Source: an uncultured Saprospiraceae bacterium
Lineage (GTDB): Bacteria; Bacteroidota; Bacteroidia; Chitinophagales; Saprospiraceae
Direction of reading: 5' to 3'
Assembly (NCBI GenBank): GCA_938044055.1
Contig: CALIQO010000027.1
Coordinates: 1-6,201, forward strand
DNA length: 6,201 nucleotides
Both the position numbers and the translations under genes were made by a program. Positions 1 to 6,201 of the stretch are shown here, one piece after another (the stretch's first letter is position 1; each line of letters begins with the position of its first letter). The notes under the pieces were generated by a model. It did no database searches and was not told where the DNA came from. It saw only the letters and a program-made list of their open reading frames with translations.

Positions 1-1
1 A

Positions 2-466
2 TTCACAGGTCCAACGTGTGCTTCTCAAGTTACCTGGACGCCTGCAGAAGGGCTCAATGATGACATGAGTTTCGATCCGACAGCGACGGGTACAGAGACA
101 AGAATATATACGGCTACGTTCGTAGATGGCGGCTGCGTAACCAGCGATGACATCCTCATCAACGTAGTAGATCCCGATGACCTTAATTGTGAGAACTTGC
201 TTCTACCCTCTTCCTTTACGCCTAATAATGATGGCCTTAATGACACTTATGGCATCAGCAATCGGTTCTTACTAGATCGAGTTGTAACATTTGAAATATA
301 TGATCGCTGGGGCGCAAATGTGTTTACAACAAGCGACAAAAACGCAGGATGGGACGGAAACTTTAAGGGAAGCCCTACTGATCCGGGCATGTATATATAT
401 AAAGTTAAATATATCTGTGCAGGGCAAGAATTCTTAAAAGTTGATAACTTTAATGTTTTGAGATAA
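2..466 (+). CDS. 3' end of a T9SS-secreted protein with gliding-motility-associated C-terminal (CHU_C) domain
   Basis: The frame is open from the left edge, so the start lies outside the window and only the last 154 residues are visible. Visible residues 9-56 (VTWTP near the start, then YTATFVDGGCVTSDDILINV) look like the Ig/PKD-like beta-sandwich that often precedes this sorting domain. Residues 64-154 form the CHU_C / type B T9SS C-terminal domain, recognisable from SFTPNNDGLND at 71-81, FEIYDRWG at 97-104, GWDGN at 116-120 and MYIYKVKY at 130-137, ending in a short NVLR tail. In this family the domain directs export across the outer membrane by the type IX secretion system; the function of the mature protein depends on the missing N-terminal part. 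The downstream lipoprotein gene begins 12 bases after the stop, which suggests one transcript. The internal ATG at 65 is not a plausible start, because the domain architecture continues upstream of it. Confidence 0.9.
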   Translation, partial: FTGPTCASQVTWTPAEGLNDDMSFDPTATGTETRIYTATFVDGGCVTSDDILINVVDPDDLNCENLLLPSSFTPNNDGLNDTYGISNRFLLDRVVTFEIYDRWGANVFTTSDKNAGWDGNFKGSPTDPGMYIYKVKYICAGQEFLKVDNFNVLR

Positions 467-478
467 TCTCTGTATCCG

Positions 479-1132
479 ATGAAACATTATACTTACATAT
501 GCCTGTTACTGCTTTTTCTTGCTTCTGGATGTAAGAATGACAATGTTGCAATCGATCCATTACCGGAAAAACCTACCCTTAAGGAAGATCCTAAAGCACA
601 GGAAATCACTGCCTTAGTTGAGGATAAATCCCATGTAGATAAAATTAAGGAAGAAGCACAACTGGATACCCCACCAGAAGCTAAAACCGAATCCAAGGTT
701 GATAAAATTGCCGATGCAGCGGTTCCGCCACCTCCGGCAGAAAAACCAAAAAAGAAGAAAGCCCCTAAGACGGTCGGGAAAATAGAATTTAAAGAAGTAG
801 TATATGATTATGGGAAGATAGATTCTGGAGATGAAATAGAACACAATTTTATTTTTACCAATGTAGGAAAAGCACCTCTTAACATCATTACCGCATCTGC
901 AACTTGTGGTTGTACTGTTCCCAGTTATCCATTCCTACCGATTGAACCAGGCCAAGAAGGCAGGATCGGAGTTTATTTTAATTCTGTAGGGAAAGAAGGA
1001 ATTGAAGAACCTGTAATTACCATTACCTCTGATGGGAATCCTAAGATCGTAAAGCTTAAACTCAAGGGAGAAGTTCTTCCTAAGAAAAAAGAGAAAAGCA
1101 AGCAAGAGGAACCGACAGACTCAATCCATTAA
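479..1132 (+). CDS. DUF1573-domain lipoprotein
   Basis: This 217-residue protein starts with a lipoprotein signal: MKHYT, a hydrophobic run at 7-14, then the lipobox ASGC with the predicted lipidated cysteine at Cys18. Residues 19-98 are a low-complexity charged linker rich in Pro, Lys and Glu. It contains two related VDKI segments (53-60 and 74-81), a PPPP run at 83-86 and KKKK at 91-94. Residues 101-200 match the DUF1573 fold, an Ig-like (ASPM/MSP-type) beta-sandwich, with the typical FxxxxYDYGKI opening, HNFIFTNVGKAPLNI, the hallmark TCGCTVP at 142-148 and a closing KLKLKGEV strand. A basic, Gln/Glu-rich tail follows. The exact role of DUF1573 proteins is unknown to me; the sequence supports a membrane-anchored envelope protein whose domain is held away from the membrane by the linker. 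The start is the first ATG after the previous stop (12-base gap), with no Shine-Dalgarno sequence, as is usual in Bacteroidota. It is probably co-transcribed with the upstream T9SS cargo gene. Confidence 0.9.
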   Translation: MKHYTYICLLLLFLASGCKNDNVAIDPLPEKPTLKEDPKAQEITALVEDKSHVDKIKEEAQLDTPPEAKTESKVDKIADAAVPPPPAEKPKKKKAPKTVGKIEFKEVVYDYGKIDSGDEIEHNFIFTNVGKAPLNIITASATCGCTVPSYPFLPIEPGQEGRIGVYFNSVGKEGIEEPVITITSDGNPKIVKLKLKGEVLPKKKEKSKQEEPTDSIH

Positions 1133-1190
1133 AAAGGAAGCATCCTGTAAATTTTAACCATCTACGGATTAAAAGTTACCCTTAGATCTT

Positions 1191-1208
1191 ATATGATCAG
1201 AATCATAT
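1191..1208. repeat. Small inverted repeat between the lipoprotein and membrane-protein genes
   Basis: ATATGAT (1191-1197) and ATCATAT (1202-1208) are perfect 7-base complements separated by the 4-base loop CAGA. The hairpin lies 58 bases after the lipoprotein stop and 34 bases before the next start. It is AT-rich and no T tract follows, so it is a weak terminator candidate; it could equally be an operator or a chance palindrome. The spacer 1133-1242 shows no clear Bacteroidota -7 box (TAnnTTTG). Confidence 0.4.
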
Positions 1209-1242
1209 CTTAACTTAGGCCCACTGTATAGCAGACTATTGT

Positions 1243-1743
1243 ATGAATAATAAATATCTACTTTCTATAGGCTCATGCATTATGACGAATTGTTTCATCA
1301 TGTGGGAGTATATCAATGGGGGCGTATTAACCCATCATTTACTTGCGGACCCATCGATGCCCGGATTATCTAATTGGTGGGGATTGCTTTCCATTCCTGT
1401 GGTTACATTCATTCTACTATCGTGGCGAGATAGAAATCGAGATCGAGAAACCAGCTTGATGAATGGAGCTCAATTTTTTCTTGCAATCGCATATGGGGTT
1501 ATAATGTGTATTCTCTGGCGAACAGGGAATGATGCCTATATGCCTTACCTTCTGGTTCTTCCTATACTTATTTCTATCTGGAAGCCCGTACATTCTATCA
1601 GTGCCTTCCTAGGTCTGCTTTTCGGATTGATGTATGCTTTCGGTGGTATACTTCCTATTATGCTGGGAATCGTCCTTACCGCTGCTTCATTTATCGTACA
1701 TCATACTTTAGGTAGAGGGATGCGGATGCTTACAACTAAGTGA
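1243..1743 (+). CDS. Six-helix integral membrane protein of unknown function
   Basis: The product has 166 residues and is strongly hydrophobic; I do not recognise a named family. Likely membrane segments are about 5-25, 45-61, 74-92, 99-113, 117-133 and 135-153. Basic stretches at 62-69 (RDRNRDRE) and at the C-terminus (HHTLGRGMRMLTTK) suggest that both ends face the cytoplasm. The loop between helices 1 and 2, predicted to be on the periplasmic side, holds the most distinctive segment: NGG at 25-27, THHLLADP at 30-37 and NWWG at 44-47, with paired His and Trp that look like conserved functional or family-defining residues. ATG 1243 is the first start after an in-frame TAG at 1216-1218, and no Shine-Dalgarno sequence is visible. 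The gene is in the same direction as the lipoprotein gene but 110 bases away, so it may have its own promoter. It converges on the large minus-strand gene downstream. The coding call is strong; any function is open. Confidence 0.8.
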   Translation: MNNKYLLSIGSCIMTNCFIMWEYINGGVLTHHLLADPSMPGLSNWWGLLSIPVVTFILLSWRDRNRDRETSLMNGAQFFLAIAYGVIMCILWRTGNDAYMPYLLVLPILISIWKPVHSISAFLGLLFGLMYAFGGILPIMLGIVLTAASFIVHHTLGRGMRMLTTK

Positions 1744-1787
1744 TTCTAGAACCGTGTCTTGAATCTTATAGAATTGTTTAAATTATA

Positions 1788-1810
1788 ATAGATTAAGTAT
1801 GTTAATCTAT
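1788..1810. terminator. Hairpin between convergent genes, possible bidirectional terminator
   Basis: ATAGATTAA (1788-1796) and TTAATCTAT (1802-1810) are perfect 9-base complements around the loop GTATG. The hairpin sits in the 98-base gap between the membrane-protein stop at 1743 and the stop of the large minus-strand gene at 1842, where termination from both sides is expected. The stem is AT-rich. Read on the minus strand it is followed by a T/A-rich stretch (TTATAATTT); read on the plus strand there is only a TCTTTT about 17 bases downstream. The structure is certain; its terminator role is inferred from position. Confidence 0.5.
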
Positions 1811-1841
1811 GAATGAGAAGGAATGATCTTTTCTGAGAATA

Positions 1842-4800
1842 TTACCTCAACAATGTCACAGATCCCTTAAATCTTACAACCTCACCATCTATAAATCTGG
1901 CTTGTGCTACGTAGACATAAACTCCATCTATTGCTGTTCTAGAATTATAGGTTCCATCCCATCCATTAACGATGGTTGATTCTGGAAGGTAATTTTCTTG
2001 AATATAAACGGGATTGCCCCATCTATCGAAAATCTGTAGATATTCTATATTCTCAACACCTGGTCCTGCAGCTAACTGAAAAACATCGTTGAAACCATCT
2101 CCATTAGGAGAGAAAATGTTAGGGGCATGGACATTTCTTCTTCTATCTACGCGGACCATAATTTCGTCCTCAGCTGTACATCCATTCTCATCGATGATGG
2201 TAATTTCATACATGCGATCTTGAGTCGGTGTAATCGTAACAATCTGACAATCTTCAGTCTGACATAATAGATCCTCTATCGGTGTCCATAAGATAGAGTC
2301 AATATTGAAAACCGATTCGATTTCTGCATTGATGGGTTCCGAAGATTCTCCGAGAGACACCACAATATCAGCACCTAGGTCTACTTTTATCTCCTCTGGC
2401 TGTTCAATACTTACAGTATATTCTTCGCTACAACCTGCAGAATCGAATACCGTAACATTGTACATTCCGGCGAATACATCTACACAACTATCAAGCGGGA
2501 ATCTCAATCCTCGATTCACGGTGAATGTAAAATTGTTCCCTACGCCACCCATGGCATCGGTTACAGTAATACATGATCTGCCGCCGAAACAAGAAGGCCT
2601 TTCCGGTTGCGGAATTGTTGCCACAATAGGCTCGGGAGAGGTAAGGGTATAACTGATTACTTCTTGGCAACCTCTGTCATCAGTAACTTCTACGAAGTAA
2701 GTTCCGTCTCCTAAGTTTTCTGCTAAGGAAGTGGTTGATACATTATCCGTCCAGCTGTAGGTGAAATCTGGTGTTCCTCCATCTACATCTATGCCTATGG
2801 CTCCTTCTCCAGCGTTGAAACAATTAAGGTCTATCGTCTCTGATATGTCTATGCTCAATGCAAGACTATCTGGTTCTTCTAGAATTATAGAATCTACCCG
2901 ACTACAACCATTGGCGTCGGTGATTTCAACTCTATATAATCCAGCACATATTCCAGACAAGGTCTCATCTGTAGAGCCATCGAATAACCACTGGTAAGAA
3001 TAAGATGCAGGATTCCCTCCAGTTGCTTGAGCGGTTATGCTTCCGTCACAATCTGAAAAACACTGAGGCATATCAAGCGTAGAATTATCTATATCTATGG
3101 AAAGGGTATCTATATCTGGTACATTAAAAAATATGGTATCCGATGGACAAGAAGCATCTGTTACTACTAGGAACTGTGTCCCTGCTGGCAATGCATCTGC
3201 AGAACTCATACTTACATTAAAGTCTACATCATCAGGGGCAGATGACCATAAGAAGTTATACTGTCCATTGTCTACTGTTCCTCCACTTGCAACTGCCATG
3301 GCCTGGCCATTAGCAACGCCTGAGCAGTTTACGCCCAGTACATTATCTACAACTACATCTATCGATGGTGGGTTATCTAAGGTAAGTGTGGTATCTAGTG
3401 AACATCCGAGTTCATCCGATATAATTACCTGATAATCTCCTGCTGTTATCCCTCCTAGAACGGATCCTGTTTCTAAATTATCCCATAGATAGGTTAAGTC
3501 TCCAGTGCCACTAATCTTAGTCACACCGATACTTCCATTATTGAATGATTCGAATGGACAACTCGGCAAGGTATAATTAACATCTATCTGAATATCTGAC
3601 GGATTAGGAACCACTACTGTATCTCTTGCTACACAATCGAAATCTATGTCTGTTACAACTACAATATATTCTCCTGGCGTAAGATCGGTCACTGTTGTTT
3701 CACCAGTAACTGGGCTTCCGTCTATAGTCGTCCACTCATATGAGAAATTTCCTTGATTAAACACCTCGACCATTACGGAACCTTGGCTAGGGAACTCGCA
3801 GGTTACACCTTGAACCAATGTTGCTTCTACCAGTAACTCTCCACCTGGTACTAAATCTATAGTAAGAATTTCTTCACAGCCGTTGTCATCGGTTACTGAC
3901 ACCTGATAATTTCCTCCTTGTAATCCAGTACGCATAGATCCGGATTCTCCATCTTCCCATAAAAAAGTATAATCACCTGCAACTGTCCCTCCTTCTGCTG
4001 ATATTGTTATGGTTCCATCATCTCCCTGACAGGAAGGATTGAGAGAATCTTTACTTGCTACGAGAGCAGATGCTGCTTCTCTTATCTCAAACATCTCATT
4101 GATTTCACAACCATCATTGAGCGCATCTCTTACCCGTAAGAACCAGAACCCTGGTGCAAGCGAATCAGACATATATGTCTGTGGAGAAGTAACTCCGAAA
4201 GGGGGTGGATTGCCATCTTCATCAACCAATGAAAAAGCGAAATTAGTTGAACCTGATGCCGTAGCTAAAACACTTCCAGTATTGGTACCGAAGCATAGCA
4301 CATCTTGAGGTTCTATAACGACACTTATATCACCTATCGGTTCTATAAATACTGAATCAGTCACCCTACAAGTAGTCCTTCCATCATCCTCGGCTGTAAA
4401 AATATACCAACCGTCAGGCGCATTTTCATCTAAAAATTCTTGAGCTGGACCTGATCGATTGAGAAGATATTCTCCTCCAGGGTAAGGTGTCCCTCCAGAA
4501 GCCGTAATTCTTACTCTTCCGTTTAGCGCACCAGGACAAGTAGGCTGTTCTAGAACTTCTGCCATCACCCTCAGGGTATCTACCGCTACTTCTATCATCT
4601 CCTTATACTGACAACCGAAGTTATCAGTAACTGTAAGTCCATAAGTACCATTGCTTAATTTATTGTATTCTGGATTGTCAAACTGGAAATTATCCCACTG
4701 TATGGTATAGTTAGGCGTACCTCCATCTATATTGGTGATTTCTATACTACCATTGTCTTGCGTAAAACAAGAAGGCAGTGTTATATCATAGTCAACAGTG

Positions 4801-5612
4801 ATGGGGTTACTCTGGCCCACTGTTACATCTATGGACTCCATGCCTCCTGCAGCATCGGAAATTATGATTGTATATGCTCCAGGAGAAAGATCTGGTACAA
4901 CGATATCTTCTATGGCATCGGCTGTTCCTGTTACTTGCCCACCATTAAAATCATAATCATAAGGACCCGTACCTCCACATCCATAGAATGTTATGCTTCC
5001 ATTATTCTGTGCCGGGGCACTGTCGCATACATCAGCGAATACACTTAAATTGCCACAAGAAACTTCAATGTCGCCCCTATTAGACGTAATGTCATTGAAG
5101 GTCAGGAAATTATCAATATCATCGCAATCTATAATCTGGGAATATTCAATATCTAGTTGGTCATCTGCAACATATACCGGCGTTGTCCGTCCTGGCTGAC
5201 CTATTACATCGAAGCATATGGTAAATACTTCGCTCCCGTCATCAAGTGTTACTCCACAATCAAGACCAGAATTAGGGTCAACCCATACCATTCTGATAAA
5301 TCCTTCTTCTACATTGTTACAATTAAAATTGTTCCCCATAAGTCCCAGTAGTCCGAATTGTGTCGGTGGACATATAGGTTCTACGATCGTAGGATCGAAA
5401 TGTATAGAAAACTGTAGTGTCTGTACATTGATGAAGTTATCAACTGTGAAGTCTACACAAGCTGTTTCTCCTTGATTATCAGAGGTAGAGCTTGCATTGA
5501 TTACAATCTCTCCAAATTCCATCATCTGCATCTCTTCTACTGGGTGGTCGGATGCAATTGCATTTCCTACCGCACACAGAGACCATATCACAATTAAGAA
5601 GGTTATTCTCAT
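1842..5612 (-). CDS. Large T9SS-secreted surface protein: cohesin-like domain, 11 SprB-type repeats, CHU_C sorting domain
   Basis: This 1256-residue protein has a signal peptide (residues 1-20, likely cleavage after AIA). A cohesin-like domain spans about 32-186, with the VQTLQFSIHFDPTIVEP signature at 63-79. Eleven tandem SprB-type repeats of 76-88 residues fill 187-1073, with recurring elements PSC, NGSI, GGTP, a YxWxD strand, GxYxVxVTDxxGC and a closing hydrophobic strand. Then come an Ig/PKD-like domain (1074-1157, LWTP and YEITIIDENGC) and the CHU_C type B T9SS sorting domain (1160-1256, with FSPNGDGFND, IFDRWG, GWDG, VYVYVAQ and a LLR end). SprB repeats are named after the Flavobacterium surface adhesin SprB, so a surface-exposed adhesin or matrix role is likely, but no ligand can be read from the sequence. 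ATG 5612 is the first start after an in-frame TGA about 18 bases upstream, and it places the signal peptide correctly. The protein is acidic and Cys-rich, with paired cysteines in each repeat. It is not SprB itself, which is several times longer. Confidence 0.95.
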   Translation of the reverse strand: MRITFLIVIWSLCAVGNAIASDHPVEEMQMMEFGEIVINASSTSDNQGETACVDFTVDNFINVQTLQFSIHFDPTIVEPICPPTQFGLLGLMGNNFNCNNVEEGFIRMVWVDPNSGLDCGVTLDDGSEVFTICFDVIGQPGRTTPVYVADDQLDIEYSQIIDCDDIDNFLTFNDITSNRGDIEVSCGNLSVFADVCDSAPAQNNGSITFYGCGGTGPYDYDFNGGQVTGTADAIEDIVVPDLSPGAYTIIISDAAGGMESIDVTVGQSNPITVDYDITLPSCFTQDNGSIEITNIDGGTPNYTIQWDNFQFDNPEYNKLSNGTYGLTVTDNFGCQYKEMIEVAVDTLRVMAEVLEQPTCPGALNGRVRITASGGTPYPGGEYLLNRSGPAQEFLDENAPDGWYIFTAEDDGRTTCRVTDSVFIEPIGDISVVIEPQDVLCFGTNTGSVLATASGSTNFAFSLVDEDGNPPPFGVTSPQTYMSDSLAPGFWFLRVRDALNDGCEINEMFEIREAASALVASKDSLNPSCQGDDGTITISAEGGTVAGDYTFLWEDGESGSMRTGLQGGNYQVSVTDDNGCEEILTIDLVPGGELLVEATLVQGVTCEFPSQGSVMVEVFNQGNFSYEWTTIDGSPVTGETTVTDLTPGEYIVVVTDIDFDCVARDTVVVPNPSDIQIDVNYTLPSCPFESFNNGSIGVTKISGTGDLTYLWDNLETGSVLGGITAGDYQVIISDELGCSLDTTLTLDNPPSIDVVVDNVLGVNCSGVANGQAMAVASGGTVDNGQYNFLWSSAPDDVDFNVSMSSADALPAGTQFLVVTDASCPSDTIFFNVPDIDTLSIDIDNSTLDMPQCFSDCDGSITAQATGGNPASYSYQWLFDGSTDETLSGICAGLYRVEITDANGCSRVDSIILEEPDSLALSIDISETIDLNCFNAGEGAIGIDVDGGTPDFTYSWTDNVSTTSLAENLGDGTYFVEVTDDRGCQEVISYTLTSPEPIVATIPQPERPSCFGGRSCITVTDAMGGVGNNFTFTVNRGLRFPLDSCVDVFAGMYNVTVFDSAGCSEEYTVSIEQPEEIKVDLGADIVVSLGESSEPINAEIESVFNIDSILWTPIEDLLCQTEDCQIVTITPTQDRMYEITIIDENGCTAEDEIMVRVDRRRNVHAPNIFSPNGDGFNDVFQLAAGPGVENIEYLQIFDRWGNPVYIQENYLPESTIVNGWDGTYNSRTAIDGVYVYVAQARFIDGEVVRFKGSVTLLR
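2394..5054 (-). repeat. Array of 11 diverged SprB-type protein repeats inside the large surface-protein gene
   Basis: My repeat boundaries in residues are 187-268, 269-347, 348-427, 428-515, 516-591, 592-672, 673-749, 750-835, 836-915, 916-994 and 995-1073. The units are alike in protein pattern but diverged at the DNA level; only short stretches, such as the antisense of IDGGTP in repeats 2 and 10, remain similar, so the array is old and not a recent tandem expansion. Most units have one Cys in the first third (PSC-type) and one in the GC near the end: 282/334, 359/415, 440/502, 528/579, 605/660, 685/737, 763/822 and 931/982. Repeats 9 (851, 855, 889, 903) and 11 (1008, 1014, 1043, 1061) each have four. 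Repeat 1 is atypical (196/212) and lacks the terminal GC. Confidence 0.85.
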
Positions 5613-5763
5613 TAAAGTAATGAATTTTCAACGAAATCGAATTAAATGAATGGATTACACATTATGTATGAAAACAATATGTAACCGTATTCAGGATCGA
5701 ATTCTGGACTTAAAAAAAACGAGATAACTATTGCATTATTGTCACATATCCAGAAACAAAACG

Positions 5764-5771
5764 CAAAATTA
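5764..5771 (-). promoter_or_regulatory. Candidate Bacteroidota -7 box for the large surface-protein gene
   Basis: On the minus strand this reads TAATTTTG, a full match to the Bacteroidota -7 consensus TAnnTTTG. It lies about 150 bases upstream of the ATG at 5612 and would give a 5' leader of roughly 140 bases. No clear -33 TTG is present at the usual spacing of about 19-23 bases, so the call rests on the -7 element and position alone. Confidence 0.3.
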
Positions 5772-5840
5772 GTATAATCATTTACATTAATGATAAATGA
5801 ACTGCGAGAAATGTTGCTTCACGACAACAAGTCTGTCATT

Positions 5841-5859
5841 TGCGTCTATTTTAGACACA
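5841..5859. repeat. Short hairpin upstream of the surface-protein gene
   Basis: GTCTA (5844-5848) and TAGAC (5852-5856) are perfect complements around a TTT loop; one mismatch outward, TG (5841-5842) pairs with CA (5858-5859). On the plus strand a T-rich stretch follows (TTTTCGTTCTTTTT, 5860-5873), which resembles an intrinsic terminator in the plus direction, but no plus-strand gene leads into it. It lies 20 bases from the larger palindrome at 5880-5925. Confidence 0.45.
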
Positions 5860-5879
5860 TTTTCGTTCTTTTTAGAATG

Positions 5880-5925
5880 AGGAAAATGGATAAAACGCGC
5901 TAATTGCACTTTTATCCATATTCCT
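5880..5925. repeat. Long inverted repeat (16-base arms, one mismatch), possible terminator of the SPOR-like gene
   Basis: The left arm AGGAAAATGGATAAAA (5880-5895) and right arm TTTTATCCATATTCCT (5910-5925) pair at 15 of 16 positions around a 14-base spacer, within which GC (5899-5900) and GC (5906-5907) can also pair. It begins 33 bases beyond the stop of the minus-strand SPOR-like fragment, where a terminator would be expected. No T tract follows on either strand, so an RNA-stabilising 3' hairpin or a protein-binding palindrome is also possible. The inverted repeat itself is certain; its function is not. Confidence 0.6.
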
Positions 5926-5958
5926 GGGGATCGAAAAGTTACTTTAAGGTGTTCTATT

Positions 5959-6201
5959 TTAATCGATTTCTGCATTGATAGCGAAATCATTTCTAAGGAT
6001 ATCTCTAAAACTTTCTGCTTCTGATGCAGTTGCGAATTCTCCCATCATTACATTGAAGTGGACAATTCCATCTTGCATATCATTAACCACAATAATGGGT
6101 TCTAGGAAAGATTTCTTGTTCTCGATTATTGACTAATTTAGGCTCAGTCTCGCTGTAATTATAATCGCAAGCGCTTTCTAGAATGCCGCGAGGCACATTG
6201 A
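5959..6201 (-). pseudogene. 3' end of a frameshifted gene with a SPOR-like C-terminus
   Basis: One minus-strand frame is open from 6132 down to the TAA at 5959-5961 and encodes 57 residues that end in a coherent segment: PIIVVNDMQDGIVHF, then NVMMGEFATASEAESFRDIL and RNDFAINAEID. The pattern VxxGxFxTxxEAExFRxxL resembles the second half of a SPOR (peptidoglycan-binding) domain. This frame is closed upstream by TAG at 6133-6135. The neighbouring frame is open from the right edge (6201) to a TAA at 6083-6085 and reads as plausible protein, including ESACDYNYSETEPKLVNN. The simplest reading is a single gene entering from the right that shifts by +1 somewhere in 6083-6135. This may be a real frameshift or a sequence error; AAA and TTT runs lie in that stretch. 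If intact, the product would be an envelope protein binding denuded peptidoglycan. An ATG at 6078 would give only 39 residues, which is an unlikely stand-alone gene. The SPOR assignment is by pattern only. Confidence 0.5.

Larger units (their letters stand above)
5613..5958. other. 346-base intergenic region without a convincing gene
   Basis: The region separates the start of the large surface-protein gene from the stop of the SPOR-like gene fragment; both are read on the minus strand. It is AT-rich, including an A8 run near 5712, and holds a candidate -7 promoter element and two inverted repeats, listed separately. A 67-codon minus-strand frame (5787-5990) crosses it, but this frame overlaps the SPOR-like coding end out of frame and its translation has no recognisable features, so I treat the region as regulatory. 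Confidence 0.6.

Noticed and set aside
614..844. Minus-strand open frame of 76 codons with a hydrophobic, Phe-rich product
   Set aside because: It is the antisense of the Lys/Glu-rich linker of the DUF1573 lipoprotein; AAA/GAA codons read backwards give Phe-rich sequence. A similar shadow lies at 493-696.
1148..1155. TAAATTTT as a -7 promoter box for the membrane-protein gene
   Set aside because: It misses the final G of TAnnTTTG, has no TTG at the right upstream distance and lies about 90 bases from the start, so support is too weak.
4758..5048. Plus-strand open frame of 96 codons opposite the large gene
   Set aside because: It is antisense to well-defined SprB repeats; its translation is Cys/Ile/Tyr-rich with no domain pattern. 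Other plus-strand frames within 1842-5612 were rejected for the same reason.
2394..5054. Repeat array considered as a CRISPR or DNA-level tandem repeat
   Set aside because: The units are about 230-260 bases, diverged at DNA level and in frame as protein repeats, with no short identical repeats or unique spacers.
5787..5990. 67-codon minus-strand open frame across the intergenic region
   Set aside because: It overlaps the SPOR-like coding end in a different frame, its translation has no recognisable domain, signal or repeat, and it contains the two inverted repeats.

Overview
The window looks like a chromosomal segment of a Bacteroidota bacterium, most likely of the Saprospiraceae/Lewinella kind. 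The evidence is two secreted proteins that end in the gliding-motility-associated (CHU_C, type B) C-terminal domain used by the type IX secretion system (T9SS), a cohesin-plus-SprB-repeat architecture, a DUF1573 lipoprotein, start codons without Shine-Dalgarno sequences, and moderately AT-rich DNA. The group assignment is inferred from protein architecture and not from a marker gene.

Layout, left to right. (1) Bases 2-466 (+) are the 3' end of a large secreted protein: an Ig/PKD-like stretch followed by a CHU_C domain. (2) After a 12-base gap, 479-1132 (+) encodes a DUF1573 lipoprotein, probably co-transcribed with gene 1. (3) A 110-base spacer with a small hairpin leads to 1243-1743 (+), a six-helix membrane protein of unknown function. 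(4) A 98-base convergent spacer carries a perfect 9-bp hairpin. (5) Bases 1842-5612 (-) encode a 1256-residue exported protein: signal peptide, cohesin-like domain, eleven SprB-type repeats, an Ig/PKD-like domain and a CHU_C sorting domain. (6) Bases 5613-5958 have no convincing gene but hold a candidate promoter and two inverted repeats. (7) Bases 5959-6201 (-) are the end of a gene with a SPOR-like C-terminus whose reading frame appears to be broken.

The two T9SS cargo proteins share the same C-terminal arrangement and are probably surface-exposed adhesin or matrix proteins. The lipoprotein and membrane protein between them may serve the envelope, but nothing in the sequence ties them directly to secretion. 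I see no mobile element, CRISPR array, tRNA, rRNA or defence system. The points that most deserve a second look are the apparent frameshift in the SPOR-like gene, the long palindrome just downstream of it, and the alternating two- and four-cysteine pattern in the SprB repeats.
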